Source: JBAZWE01 sp041658605 (GTDB lineage Bacteria; Actinomycetota; Thermoleophilia; BMS3ABIN01). Taken from it: a stretch of 64,000 nt of DNA. Below are positions 52,231-62,100 of the stretch, one piece after another. The translations under genes and the position numbers were made by a program. Below the pieces are notes generated by a model. It saw only the letters and a program-made list of their open reading frames with translations, made no database searches and was not told the origin of the DNA. Location: assembly GCA_041658605.1 (NCBI GenBank), contig JBAZZU010000004.1:31572-95571 (forward strand). The letters are read 5' to 3'. Numbering within the stretch: the first letter of the stretch is position 1; each line of letters starts with the position of its first letter.

Positions 52231-52482
52231 TCAGATTTGCCTGACCAGTTTGTTCGGCTGGATGTAGATGACTTCGACCTCGTCGGCCGTAGGTTGGAAA
52301 TAGATAATGCGGTGGCGATCAGCATTAATAGCACGGCAACCCTTCCAAACATCAAAAACCCGTGGACCGGCGTTCGGAAATTCCGTCAGAAGGAACAGTT
52401 TCCCAGTGACGCTGGCTTGGTCATGAGGTGTGAGGCCGGCATATTGCATCGATGCAAAATAAGTAAACTTTACCCGCGCCAA
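52231..52482 (-). CDS. ParE/RelE-like toxin
   Basis: This 83-aa protein starts at TTG 52482 and contains 'PNAGPRVFDVWKGCRAINAD' then 'RHRIIYFQPTADEVEVIYI', the strand pattern of the RelE/ParE superfamily. It follows the antitoxin gene by 20 bp on the same strand, the usual antitoxin-first order. Family members cleave ribosomal mRNA or poison gyrase, and which activity applies here is unclear. The first 30 residues are atypical. Confidence 0.65.
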   Translation of the reverse strand: MARVKFTYFASMQYAGLTPHDQASVTGKLFLLTEFPNAGPRVFDVWKGCRAINADRHRIIYFQPTADEVEVIYIQPNKLVRQI

Positions 52483-52502
52483 CCTTGCTTATCGCCGCCT
52501 TC

Positions 52503-52796
52503 TCACGCAGAGCGTCTTCTGTGTTCAAGTTTCTTCAGGACTTCGTCGAGCTCCACCGTCTTGCCCTCCTGTGACTGCCGCATGCCAATGCGCAACATCT
52601 CCAGCGCTTCGGGGTCTGCTTTCTCAATAAACGTAGCAGTGAGTTCCAGGAACTCGCGATACTCGTCATATCCTATGAGCACAGCGGCGGGCCGCCCGCG
52701 CTGAGTGATGATGATCCTCTCTTTGCCGGACTTGGCGGCTTCGATATACTTCTTGGCCTGCGACTGCAGGTCGCTTATGGGAATGATGTCATCCAT
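52503..52796 (-). CDS. Phd/YefM-family antitoxin
   Basis: This 97-aa protein starts 'MDDIIPISDLQSQAKKYIEA' and includes 'IIITQRGRPAAVLIGYDEY', the Phd/YefM DNA-binding domain. The C-terminal half is charged and probably disordered until it binds toxin. TAGGAGTAACC precedes ATG 52796. Repeated TAGCTTTAGT boxes directly upstream fit autoregulation by the antitoxin-toxin complex. Confidence 0.88.
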   Translation of the reverse strand: MDDIIPISDLQSQAKKYIEAAKSGKERIIITQRGRPAAVLIGYDEYREFLELTATFIEKADPEALEMLRIGMRQSQEGKTVELDEVLKKLEHRRRSA

Positions 52797-52805
52797 GGTT
52801 ACTCC

Positions 52806-52855
52806 TAGCTTTAGTTTAATACTCAGACATACAACTAAAGCTAATACTAAAGCTA
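52806..52855. promoter_or_regulatory. Antitoxin operator: three TAGCTTTAGT boxes
   Basis: One plus-strand box (52806-52815) and two minus-strand boxes (52834-52843, 52846-52855) are exact 10-mers, with the minus copies 12 bp apart. They sit between the antitoxin start and its likely promoter. Confidence 0.6.
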
Positions 52856-53173
52856 TAGGCGTGTACGGGTCAAGGGGAGTGGGGATGATCGGGAAATGGA
52901 TGATGTTAATCACGAGTGGGAATTCGGAATTATATCACAACTGCGCATGAATGTCGCCAGTTGAGGCAACGGCGTCCGGGTTGATGTGGTTAAGCGAGAC
53001 CGCTAGTTTAACATCTGCTTGTTACGCGTACACTTGTGCGCGGTATTCAGTATTCCGGGGTTCGCCATTTATGGCTCCGACGCGGTCTCTCTGTCTTTGG
53101 ACTGAAAGGGCTTTAATTATCCCAGGTTACTATTCAAATGCCGGATTCACACCTTGCATCATCGCGAGGAGAA
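52856..53173. other. Gene-free region between antitoxin and HD-GYP gene
   Basis: This is 318 bp with no supported gene. It should hold the antitoxin promoter. The end of the minus-strand HD-GYP gene borders it. Nothing else is recognised. Confidence 0.3.
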
Positions 53174-54214
53174 TTATGCGTTTGATCCTGTTATATTTTT
53201 CTGGCCATCAGCGTCAAAGCGATATCCACCATCGAAAATCTTTACGCAGGCATCGACAACATCGGCGTCAAAAGCCACGCCTTTTTTACTGGCAATTTCT
53301 TCCAAACCCTTGTCTATTCCCAAAGCAGGCCGGTAAGGCCGGTGAGAACTCATAGCCTCGACCACATCGGCGACGGCTATGATCCTCGACTCCACACCGA
53401 TATCTTCGCCTGAGATACCGTAGGGATAACCGGAGCCATCCAGCCTCTCATGATGTTCAAGCACGATTCGAGCGATATCCCAGGGAAACTCCACATCCTT
53501 TATGATCTCGTAGCCGGTCTCCGGGTGAAGCTTGATCATCTCAAATTCCAGGCGGGTCAAGACGCCGGGCTTGCTGAGTATCTCGGCCGGCACCTTTATC
53601 TTGCCCAGATCGTGGATCGCACCACCCATGCGGATTGCCTCAATCTGTCCGCTGCCAAGTTCCATCTCTTTGGCGATGGATCGGGCCAGATCAGCAACCC
53701 TTTTCTGGTGCCCGGCAGTGTAGGGATCCCTGGACTCGACAGTGTGTATAAAAGCATTGATGACACCGCCCATTGCTTTCCTCATATCTGCCAGGGTTTT
53801 CCTGAGTTTTTCCTCCGCCTTAAGACGCTCGGAGTGCTCATCAACTTCGTGGAGGGCTCGCTGTACCGCGGGCGCCAATCTTTCAAGGCGCTGCTTGAGA
53901 ACATAATCGGTCGCGCCCCTTTTCATTGCCTCGACCGCGGTTTCTTCGCCCATTTTGCCGGAGACGAATATGAACGGTGCCCCATTACCGGCATGCTTAA
54001 AATCCTCCAGCGCCGTGAACCCGTCGTATGATGGCAGTGAAAAGTCAGAGAGGATGAGGTTGGGCGAATAATCCTCGAGTTCTTTCAGGAATGCAGACCT
54101 CGTACTTACACAGACAGACTCAAATTCCATTCCCGTTTTGCGCAGCTCCCGCACCACCAGTTCGGCGTCCTCAGGAGCGTCTTCGAGCATCAGAACGCGG
54201 GTGAGATCACTCAT
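53174..54214 (-). CDS. Response regulator with HD-GYP c-di-GMP phosphodiesterase domain
   Basis: This 346-aa protein has a receiver (residues 5-120, phospho-acceptor D57 in 'LILSDFSLP'), a short coiled coil, and an HD-GYP domain with H201-D202 ('HDLGKI'), 'EHHERLDGSGYP' (GYP at 262-264) and 'ADVVEAMSSHRPYRP'. HD-GYP enzymes hydrolyse c-di-GMP to GMP. I start at ATG 54214 ('MSDLTRVLML'). It lies downstream of a kinase and a single-domain receiver on the same strand and may be phosphorylated by that kinase. It is a natural modulator of the c-di-GMP riboswitch at 39 kb. Confidence 0.92.
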   Translation of the reverse strand: MSDLTRVLMLEDAPEDAELVVRELRKTGMEFESVCVSTRSAFLKELEDYSPNLILSDFSLPSYDGFTALEDFKHAGNGAPFIFVSGKMGEETAVEAMKRGATDYVLKQRLERLAPAVQRALHEVDEHSERLKAEEKLRKTLADMRKAMGGVINAFIHTVESRDPYTAGHQKRVADLARSIAKEMELGSGQIEAIRMGGAIHDLGKIKVPAEILSKPGVLTRLEFEMIKLHPETGYEIIKDVEFPWDIARIVLEHHERLDGSGYPYGISGEDIGVESRIIAVADVVEAMSSHRPYRPALGIDKGLEEIASKKGVAFDADVVDACVKIFDGGYRFDADGQKNITGSNA

Positions 54215-54276
54215 TCCAACCTGCCCCGGATTTGCGCAGTCTCCCTCGCCTTTTTTTCGAAGCGGCTTCACCCGTT

Positions 54277-54723
54277 TTACCGATGAGGGTAGTCATTTAT
54301 AATCATCCAGTAATATCCCAGATCCGCAACCACCTTGGTGAACTTTTCAAACTCCACCGGTTTGGTGATATAGCTGTTGGCCCCAAGTCGGTAACACTCT
54401 TCAACATCCTGATCGTCATTTGACGAAGTCATCACCACGACCGGGATCGAGTTGGTCTTTGGATCGGCCTTTATTTTTTTCAGCACTTCCTTACCGTTCA
54501 CCTTGGGCATCTTGAGGTCCAGGAGAATGAATTTGAGGCCGCCATTCATGTGCGGCGCCGTATCTGGATCGTTGCCAAAGACGTACTCCAGGGCTTCGGC
54601 ACCGTCTTTTACCCAATGCACGTTGTTGGCAAGATTATGCTTTTTCAGCGATCTGATGGCGAGCTCGGCATCGTTGGGGTTGTCCTCGACAAGCAAAACC
54701 TCTATTTCATCGATCTCTATCAT
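54277..54723 (-). CDS. Single-domain response regulator (Rcp1-like)
   Basis: This 148-aa receiver has the acidic pair 'EDN', the phospho-acceptor in 'ILLDLKMPKVNG', 'VMTSS' and 'SYITKPVEF'. The long insertion before the phospho-Asp ('GNDPDTAPHMNGGLK') is characteristic of phytochrome-associated Rcp1-type regulators. It starts 2 bp after the kinase stop codon and is probably its direct partner, relaying phosphate or acting as a sink. Confidence 0.92.
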   Translation of the reverse strand: MIEIDEIEVLLVEDNPNDAELAIRSLKKHNLANNVHWVKDGAEALEYVFGNDPDTAPHMNGGLKFILLDLKMPKVNGKEVLKKIKADPKTNSIPVVVMTSSNDDQDVEECYRLGANSYITKPVEFEKFTKVVADLGYYWMIINDYPHR

Positions 54724-54725
54724 TT

Positions 54726-56756
54726 TTATCCCCTATCAGACGGTAGTGAAAAATACAGAGTCGCGCCCTCGCCAACTTGTCCTTCCGCCCATACCCGACC
54801 GCCATGCCGGTGAATGATGCGCTGGACGATGGAGAGTCCGATGCCGGTTCCTTCAAATTCCTCTTCACTGTGCAGGCGCTGAAACATGCCGAACAGCTTG
54901 TCTGCAAACTGCATGTCAAAACCGGCGCCGTTATCCCTGACGAAGTAGGTGCACTCGCTGTTTTTCCGGCTGCCACCAACTTCTATGACCGCAGTTGCTT
55001 TATTCCCGGTGAACTTGATGGCATTGGCAAGCAGATTGGACATCACCTGCTGGATCAGCACCCGGTCACCGCGTGCCGGTGGAGGACTTTCCACTTTCAA
55101 AACAATCTTCTGTTCTGGAGCGGCTGCCCTGAGCTCCTCGAAAGTTGATTGCGCCAGGATCTTCATGTCGATTATCGACGGCGTGAGCTGCTGGCGGCTC
55201 AGGCGGGAGAGTTCGAGGATGTCATTTATCAGCTCTCCCATCTTCCGTGCGTTGTCACTAACAACATCGAGCAGCCGCTTGCCTTCGTCGTCGAGCCTGT
55301 CGCGGTAATCCTCCACGATGATATGCGAGTAACCGTCGATCGCCCGCAGCGGCGCCCTCAGATCATGGGAGATCGAATACGAAAAAGTCTCCAGCTCCCT
55401 GTTGGCGGCCTCGACCACGGCGACACGTTGCGTCTGCTTCTCCGCCAGTTTGAGCTCGGTGATGTCCTGAACCATGGAAGCGATGGCTTCCGGGTTTCCC
55501 TTTTCGTCCTTTAAAAGGGACAGGGTCTGGAGGACGGGGATTTCCTTGCCGGACCTGTCACATCTGATTCCCTCAACGTTACGGACCGCCCCGCCGCTGA
55601 TGCATCGCTCCTGCAACTCCCTGTTCTGCTCGTGGTGCTCAGGCGCAACGATGGCCGTGACCGGCTGGCCGACAAGCTCGTCGCTTGTGAAGCCATAGAA
55701 CCGCTCTGCTTCCTTGTTCATCCTCAGGATATTGCCGCTCAGGTCCTCGATGAGGATGGGGTTCCTGCCGTCCATGAAAACCTTGGACATCTGTATCAGC
55801 TCTGTCTGCGCGCGCTTCTTTTGGCTGATATCCTCAACGGTGGTAATGAAATATTCCGGTTCTCCTGACGGCTTGCGCACGCCCGAACCTGTCACATTTA
55901 TCCAGATCTCAGAACCGTCTTTACGGATATAGCGTTTCTCCATCGTATAGTTATCAATCTCTCCTGAAATCAGACGGCGCACATATTCCAGATCATTCTT
56001 GAGATCATCCGGATGAGTAATATCCCGGAAGGTCAGCTTCATCAGCTCCTGGGGGGTGTAGCCGACGATATCGCTGAACCTTTGATTTACCTCGAGCCAG
56101 CGGCCGTCGATCCCCATGCGGGCGATGCCTATGGCGGCCTGTTCAAAAATGGAACGGAATTTTGCCTCCCGGTCCCTGATATTCTCTTTCGCCATCTGGC
56201 CCTGTTCCTCATACCTTTCTCTCTGCAGCCTGGCGTTGAGTTCGGGTGCCACGAAACCGGCAATTATTTCAAGTCTCTGGACATCCGCTTCGTTATAATC
56301 TGTTTTCTTGTTGGCGATTTGAAACAGGCCGATAACCTCGCCTCGAAACAGAACGGGCAGGCTGATGTGGCGCTGGTTGGTAATATGATGCCCCAGCATG
56401 TTTGTGGAGGGCTTGTTTGAGTAGATGGCCTTTTTTTCCCGGATAGCCCGGCACCAGCTATTATCCCCCCAGGCATCACGGGGGAAGCTGATGTTTTTTT
56501 TCTGGACCCGGTATTTGCTCGGGAGATGCCCGGCCATCGAGGGGACCACGAGGCTTTTGTTCTCATCGAGATAGCCGAATGCGCCGAATGCGCTCTCCGT
56601 GGCTGGAAGAACCAGTTTCAGAATCTCGTTGTACATTTCATCGTCAGGAATGGTGAGAAAGACGTCGGCGCTCTCATTCCTGAGAGTGATTTCTTTTTCT
56701 GAACGTCGCAGCTTGTCCGCCAGGCCTGGCGGATCTTTTGTTTTATTCCCGCTCAT
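54726..56756 (-). CDS. Cytoplasmic GAF-PAS-PAS histidine kinase
   Basis: This 676-aa protein has no membrane span. A GAF domain (about 30-185, with 'PRDAWGDNSWCRAI' and 'SLPVLFRGEVIGLFQIANK'), two PAS domains (about 200-325 and 330-445), a HisKA with 'FSYSISHDLRAPLRAIDGY' and a HATPase with 'DNGAGFDMQF' and 'GTGIGLSIVQRI' follow in order. The HisKA subtype is the one usually paired with Rcp1-type receivers. It overlaps the CheW-like fragment by one base (TAATG), so its translation is coupled to that short ORF. Confidence 0.92.
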   Translation of the reverse strand: MSGNKTKDPPGLADKLRRSEKEITLRNESADVFLTIPDDEMYNEILKLVLPATESAFGAFGYLDENKSLVVPSMAGHLPSKYRVQKKNISFPRDAWGDNSWCRAIREKKAIYSNKPSTNMLGHHITNQRHISLPVLFRGEVIGLFQIANKKTDYNEADVQRLEIIAGFVAPELNARLQRERYEEQGQMAKENIRDREAKFRSIFEQAAIGIARMGIDGRWLEVNQRFSDIVGYTPQELMKLTFRDITHPDDLKNDLEYVRRLISGEIDNYTMEKRYIRKDGSEIWINVTGSGVRKPSGEPEYFITTVEDISQKKRAQTELIQMSKVFMDGRNPILIEDLSGNILRMNKEAERFYGFTSDELVGQPVTAIVAPEHHEQNRELQERCISGGAVRNVEGIRCDRSGKEIPVLQTLSLLKDEKGNPEAIASMVQDITELKLAEKQTQRVAVVEAANRELETFSYSISHDLRAPLRAIDGYSHIIVEDYRDRLDDEGKRLLDVVSDNARKMGELINDILELSRLSRQQLTPSIIDMKILAQSTFEELRAAAPEQKIVLKVESPPPARGDRVLIQQVMSNLLANAIKFTGNKATAVIEVGGSRKNSECTYFVRDNGAGFDMQFADKLFGMFQRLHSEEEFEGTGIGLSIVQRIIHRHGGRVWAEGQVGEGATLYFSLPSDRG

Positions 56757-56899
56757 TATTTATGTCTCCCGGGACTATCCGGCAAAGGAGCGGTTTCAAC
56801 TGTACGGATGACCCTCTCTATGTTGAAAAGACATAGCATGTGTTGCCCGTCGTCGATGAGAAAACTGAAAAGATATTCTGTCTGGCTATTGCTTGTCAT
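56756..56899 (-). pseudogene. 47-aa CheW N-terminal fragment translationally coupled to the kinase
   Basis: 'EYLFSFLIDDGQHMLCLFNI' then 'ERVIRTVETAPLPDSPG' matches the first 35 or so residues of CheW domains (normally about 140 aa), after which a stop codon falls. CTGGAG lies 9 nt before ATG 56899, and the TAA overlaps the kinase ATG. It is either a decayed cheW or a retained short coupling peptide. No other chemotaxis genes are near. Confidence 0.6.
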
Positions 56900-57011
56900 C
56901 GGGCAAGCTCCAGTATGCCAAGGACCAGCCTTTGGATAACATGTATAACTTCCCATTCCGGGGGGAGGGGTAAACCTGTTAAAGAGAAGTGTGAATGGCA
57001 GCTTCGGAAAG

Positions 57012-57041
57012 TTGACAGGCGTACGTTCGTACGCCTATACT
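57012..57041 (+). promoter_or_regulatory. SOS-type promoter with operator between -35 and -10
   Basis: TTGACA (57012-57017), 18 bp, TATACT (57036-57041). The 20-bp element 'AGGCGTACGTTCGTACGCCT' (57017-57036) fills the spacer and is palindromic over 9-bp arms with only the central TT unmatched. Repressor bound there would block polymerase. The ATG lies only about 12-14 nt after the expected start point and has no Shine-Dalgarno, so the mRNA is nearly leaderless. Confidence 0.8.
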
Positions 57042-57060
57042 GTCTCATCCCACTCTCACC

Positions 57061-57633
57061 ATGAACAGGACGCCAAAACATTTCGACAGGATTCTGGCCT
57101 TTTACAGGGCGAATCACCGCATGCCCAGCCACGCGGAGATAGCCGAGGCTGCGGGCCTGCGCTCCAAGGGGACGACCTGGAAGCTGGTGAACCGGCTGGT
57201 GGAGCTGGGTTTCGTGGAGCGCGACGAAAAGGGGAAGCTGCTGCCCGGGCGGCGCTTTCACAGTGTGCCGCTTATCGGCACGGTCGAGGCCGGCTGGCCA
57301 TCACCGGCGGAAGAGGAGCTGATCGACACTCTGAGTCTGGAGGAGTTTCTCATCCGGCGCCCGGACAAGACCTACATGCTCAAGGTGCAGGGCGACTCGA
57401 TGGCCGACGCGGGCATCATGCCCGGAGACATGGTCCTTGTGGAGCGCGGCGTCAAGGAGAAGGACGGCGACATCATCATCGCGGAGGTGGACAATGAGTG
57501 GACGATGAAATATTACCGCAAGCGCGGGGGGAAGGTCTGGCTCGAGGCCGCCAATAAAAAGTACAAGCCCATCTACCCGGAGAACGAGCTCCGCATCGCC
57601 GCCATCGTGCGGGCGGTCATAAGAAAGTACTAG
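57061..57633 (+). CDS. lexA: LexA-like self-cleaving repressor
   Basis: This 190-aa protein has an N-terminal winged helix ('SHAEIAEAAGLRSKGTTWKL', residues about 8-60) and a C-terminal S24 peptidase domain with cleavage site A77-G78 ('VEAGWPSP'), catalytic S113 ('GDSMADAGI') and K150 ('WTMKYY'). It should repress its own operon through the palindrome at 57017-57036 and be cleaved on RecA activation. It is directly followed by a Y-family polymerase gene with no gap (TAG then ATG). The DNA-binding helix differs from canonical actinobacterial LexA, so it may be a dedicated mutasome repressor and not the global one. Confidence 0.88.
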   Translation: MNRTPKHFDRILAFYRANHRMPSHAEIAEAAGLRSKGTTWKLVNRLVELGFVERDEKGKLLPGRRFHSVPLIGTVEAGWPSPAEEELIDTLSLEEFLIRRPDKTYMLKVQGDSMADAGIMPGDMVLVERGVKEKDGDIIIAEVDNEWTMKYYRKRGGKVWLEAANKKYKPIYPENELRIAAIVRAVIRKY

Positions 57634-59049
57634 ATGACGCGCGGCGGCGGCGGACACTACAACCGGGCTGACCAGCCCGGCGGCTGGCACTCAGGCGACA
57701 CAGGCTATACGGGCGGTTCCGTCGGCAATAAGCGCGGTCCCACACCTCTCACCATCCGCTCGTTCCCCAGCGCCGTTATCCACATCGACGCTGACGCCTT
57801 CTTCGCCTCCTGTGAGCAGTCGCGCAACCCGGAGCTTAAAGGGCGGCCGGTCATCACCGGCAAGGAGCGCAACATCGTCGCCTCGATGAGCTATGAGGCC
57901 AAGGCCCGCGGCGTCGTGCGCGCCATGCGGCTCTCCGAGGTGAGAAAGCTCTGTCCTGATGCGGTCTTCCTGCCGTCCGACTATGAAACCTATAGTCTCT
58001 TGTCAAAAAGGCTGTTCTCCATCGTGCGCCGTTACACGCCGGACGTGGAGGAATACGGCATCGACGAGTGTTTTGCCGACATCACCGGCATGCAGCGGCC
58101 CATGCGCATGAACTACCGGCGCATCGCGGCCGCCATCAAGCAGGAGCTGGACGACGCCTTCGGCTTCACTTTCTCGATCGGGCTCGCGCCCAGCAAGACG
58201 ATCGCCAAGATCGCCTCGAAGTGGAAGAAGCCCTCGGGGTTGACGATCATCTCCGGCAGGGATATCCACGAGTTCATCCGGGAGATGCCCGTGGAGAAGG
58301 TGTGGGGGATAGGCCCGCAGACGATGGCCTACTTAAACAAGCAGGGCATCCGCACGGCCCTCGATTTCGCGCGCCGCGACGAGGCATGGGTGAAATCCCA
58401 TCTGAGCAAGCCCTTTTACGAGACCTGGCGGGAGCTCAACGGCGAGGCGGTGCTTCCGCTGGCGACGGAGGAGAAAGAGACTTACGCCTCAATCCAGAAA
58501 GTGAAGACCTTCACGCCGCCGTCCGCCGACCCGGTGTTCGTCTTCGCGCAGCTCTGCAAGAATGTTGAGAACGCCACCATGAAAGCCCGGCGCTACAAGC
58601 TGGCGGCGGGCAGAGCCGTCTGCTTTTTAAAGACACAGGATTTTCAGGGCAGGGGAGCGGAGGTCAGGTTCTCGCGGCCGACCGCCTTCCCTCACGAGGT
58701 CATCAAGGCGCTGGAGCCGGTGTTCGAGCGCCTGTTCAGGCCGTCGCAGCTCTACCGCTCGACGGGGGTGGTGCTCTTCAAGCTGGGTGATGACGTCATA
58801 ACGCAGCCGGATCTCTTCGGAGTGACGGCGAGGATCGAACGGATGGCCCGGGTCTACGAGGCCGTCGACGGGGTGAGGCTCAAGTACGGAAAGCACACGC
58901 TTTTCCTGGGTTCCAGCTATCCCGCCCACAAGTTCGGACAGCATCTGGGTGAGCGCGGCGACGCGCCGGACAGAAAGGACGAGCTGTTCAATGGGGAGAC
59001 GGCCCGCAAGCGGCTGGCGATACCGATGTTCATGGGAGACGTGAAGTAG
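57634..59049 (+). CDS. dinB: Y-family translesion DNA polymerase (Pol IV/UmuC-like)
   Basis: This 471-aa polymerase has catalytic carboxylates in 'HIDADAFFASCEQ' (D52) and 'YGIDECFAD' (D144, E145), the steric gate region 'SYEAKARGV', helix-hairpin-helix 'VEKVWGIGPQTMAYLNKQGI', and a beta-clamp motif 'QPDLF' in the C-terminal part. It bypasses lesions at the cost of fidelity. The first 40 residues are a Gly-rich extension absent from most DinB proteins. A later start is possible, but the ATG at 57634 abuts the LexA stop and gives tight coupling. Confidence 0.9.
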   Translation: MTRGGGGHYNRADQPGGWHSGDTGYTGGSVGNKRGPTPLTIRSFPSAVIHIDADAFFASCEQSRNPELKGRPVITGKERNIVASMSYEAKARGVVRAMRLSEVRKLCPDAVFLPSDYETYSLLSKRLFSIVRRYTPDVEEYGIDECFADITGMQRPMRMNYRRIAAAIKQELDDAFGFTFSIGLAPSKTIAKIASKWKKPSGLTIISGRDIHEFIREMPVEKVWGIGPQTMAYLNKQGIRTALDFARRDEAWVKSHLSKPFYETWRELNGEAVLPLATEEKETYASIQKVKTFTPPSADPVFVFAQLCKNVENATMKARRYKLAAGRAVCFLKTQDFQGRGAEVRFSRPTAFPHEVIKALEPVFERLFRPSQLYRSTGVVLFKLGDDVITQPDLFGVTARIERMARVYEAVDGVRLKYGKHTLFLGSSYPAHKFGQHLGERGDAPDRKDELFNGETARKRLAIPMFMGDVK

Positions 59050-59137
59050 TCAGCGGCGGTTACCGGCTGGAGAAATCGCCTGTCGTGTGCAGTTCGAGGA
59101 TCAGGCGTTCATGGGCCGCGCGAGCTACGGCCGCGTG

Positions 59138-62100
59138 TCAGATGCGGGTCAGCTCGCTTAAGCTGCTGCCCTTGTTGCTCCAGGCTTCAGCGTCCTTTGG
59201 ATCGAGCTCGAGCGCCTTGTCAAAACACTGGATGGCGTCGCTGTAGCGCCCAAGGCTGTTGAGGCTTTCACCCTTGCTGTTCCAGACGCGCTCGTTGCTG
59301 TCATCGGCCTCGAGCGATTTATCATACGAGCGGATCGCTTTCTTGAAGTCGGCGAGACTGTTGAAGCTCTGGCCGCGGCGATACCATGCGAGCGCGAAGC
59401 GGGGTTCGATATCGATTGCTTTTTCAAATGAGGCGATCGCCTTCTCGAACAGGCCGAGGCCGCGCAGGCTCTCGCCCCGGTGATAGCAGGCCTGCTCGTT
59501 CGCCGGCTCGAGCTTGAGGACCCGGTCGAAACAGCTGACGGCATCCTCGAATCGGCCGAGATTATGCAGACACCTGCCCTTGCCCATCCATGCGGCTCCA
59601 TCCATCGGCTCTATACCGAGCGCCCTGTCAAAACTCTCAATCGCTTTCTCGTAGCGCTCGAGGCCGCGCAGGCTCTCACCCCTGCTGATCCAGGCGGGGT
59701 TGTGGCCGGGTTCCAGACCGGTGCACTTGTCGTAGCTGTTGATTGCTTTCTCGTAACGCCCAAGGCCGCGCAGGCTCTCGCCCCTGCCAAACCAGGCATC
59801 CGCCATCGGCTCCAGCCTGATCGCCTTGTCGTAGCTGTTGATCGCTTTTTCATAACGTCCGAGCCCGCGCAGACTTTCGGCCAGGCCGAAACATGCCTCC
59901 GCGCGCTGCGGTTCTATTTTCAACGTCCTGTTGAAACTGTTGACGGCCTTTTCATATTTGCCGAGAAGGCGCAGGCTTTCTGATTTGCTGAACCACGCGT
60001 CCGCGTCCGTCGGCGCAAGCTTCAGAGCTTTTTCGAAGCTGGCCAGAGCCTCTTCGAACTGCTCCAGCGCCTTAAGGCTTTCACCGCGGCTGTACCAGGT
60101 GGCGGGTTCCTTCTCACTGATTTCGAGCGCCTTGTCCAGGCATCGTATAGCTTCGTCGTAGCGTTCCTGCGCGCGCAGGCTCTCGCCTCTGCCGAACCAG
60201 GCGGCTGCGAATTCCGGGTCGATCTCCAGCGTCCTCACGAAGCTCTCGACCGCATCCGGGAAACGGCCCAGATCATGCAGGCTTTCGCCCTTGTGCAGCC
60301 AGCTGTCCCTGTGCCGGGGATCGATATCGATTATGTAGTTGAAGCTGGAGATAGCTTCCTCGTGCCGCGAAAGTTCACGCAGGCTGATCCCCTTGCGGTA
60401 GCCCGCCGGAACATGGGCCGGGTCAATATCAAGAGTTGCATCGAAGCTCTCGATGGCCAGGGCATGATCCGAGGCGCCCTGCTGGCTTTCGCCCTTGCCG
60501 AACCAGACCTCCACGTTTCGCAGGCCGAGTTCCAGCGATTGGTCATAACTGTCGACCGCTTCGCGCCAGGTTCCGATATTTCGCAGGCTCTCGCCCCGGC
60601 CGAACCAGGCCAGTGAATTCTTCGAATCGATCTTCAAGGATTTGTCGTATGAGCGGATCGCCTCCTTGAAGCGGTTCATATTTCGCAGGCTCTCGCCCCG
60701 GCCGAACCAGGCCAGTGAATTCTTCGAATCGATCTTCAAAGACTTGTCGTATGAGCGGACTGCCTCCTTGAAGCGGTCCAGGTGTCTCAGGCTTTCAGCC
60801 ATGCCGAACCATATGGCCGCGTTCGCGGCATCGAGTCTTGACGCATTCTCGTAAGCCTGGACAGCCCTTTTATGGAGATCCTGGCTGCGCAGGCTTTCAC
60901 CTTTACCGAACCATGAACCCGTGGATTTTGGTTTGAGAGCGATCGCCCGGTCATACGCTGAGACTGCTTCGCCGTAGCGTTCGAGGCTGCGCAGGCATTC
61001 CGCGCGGCCGAACCAGGAGAGGCTGTCTTTCTTGTCGAGCTTGAGCGCCGCGTAATAGCAATCGATGGCTTTTTCGAACGTCTCGAGGCTTCTCAGGCTC
61101 TCGCCGCGGCCGAACCAGGCGCCAGCGTGTTTTCCGTCAAGCCGGTTAGCCTTCTCATAGCAGGCCAGCGATTCCTCAAACCGGTCGAGGCTTCTCAGGC
61201 TCTCGCCGCGGCCGAACCAGGCGCCAGCGTGTTTTCCATCAAGCGCGATAGTCCCGTCATAAGCTTCGATGGCCCGTTCGTGACGTTTCAGACTACGCAG
61301 GCTCTCGGATTTGCCAAACCAGGCGGCAACATTTCCGGAGTCGAGTTTGATTACCTTGTCGAACGAGCGCACTGCCTGGTCGAATTGTCCGAGCATGCGC
61401 TGGCTGTCCGCTTTGCCGAACAATGCCGCCGCGTTCGTGGACTCCAGCTTGATCGTTTTTTCCAGGCACTCGATCGCTTTCATGTAACGGCCGAGTCCAC
61501 GCAGGCTTTCACCCTTGCCGAACCAGGCGGCCGCGTCACGCGGTTCGAGCCTGATGGTCTTTTCGTAACAGCCGAGCGCCTTTTCGAAACTGCCACGCAG
61601 GCGGTAGCATTCGCCCCTGCCGAACCAGGCAGCTGCGCGTCTGGGCTCGAGCTTCGTTGCTGTTTCATAGGCGCCGCCGGCTTTTTTGAAGCGCTCCAGC
61701 GTACGCAGGCTCTCGCCACGCCCGAACCATGCGCTGGCGTTAGCGGGATCGATCTCCAGAGCTTCCTTGTAAGATCCCTTTGCTTTTTTGTGATTACCCA
61801 GGCTACGCTGGCACTCCGCTTTGCCGAACCAGGCAAGTGAAACAGAAGAATCGAATTTTAAGGATTTTTCGAAGGCGGTGATCGCCTGCTCGAGGCGACC
61901 AAGGCCGCGCAGACATTCTCCGCGGCCGAACCATGAGGCTGCGTTCTTCGGCTCGAGCTTGAGTGCCTTGTCGTAACTCGCGGAAGCCTCATCAAGCCGG
62001 TCGAGGCTTCTGAGACATTCTCCGCGGCCGAACCATGAGGCTGCGTTCTTCGGCTCGATTTTTATTGCCGTTTCAAAATCAGGAACCGCATCATCATGAT

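Noticed and set aside
52951..53355. Plus-strand frame overlapping the HD-GYP 3' end
   Set aside because: It is a shadow of the well-supported minus-strand gene, with no domain and no start context.
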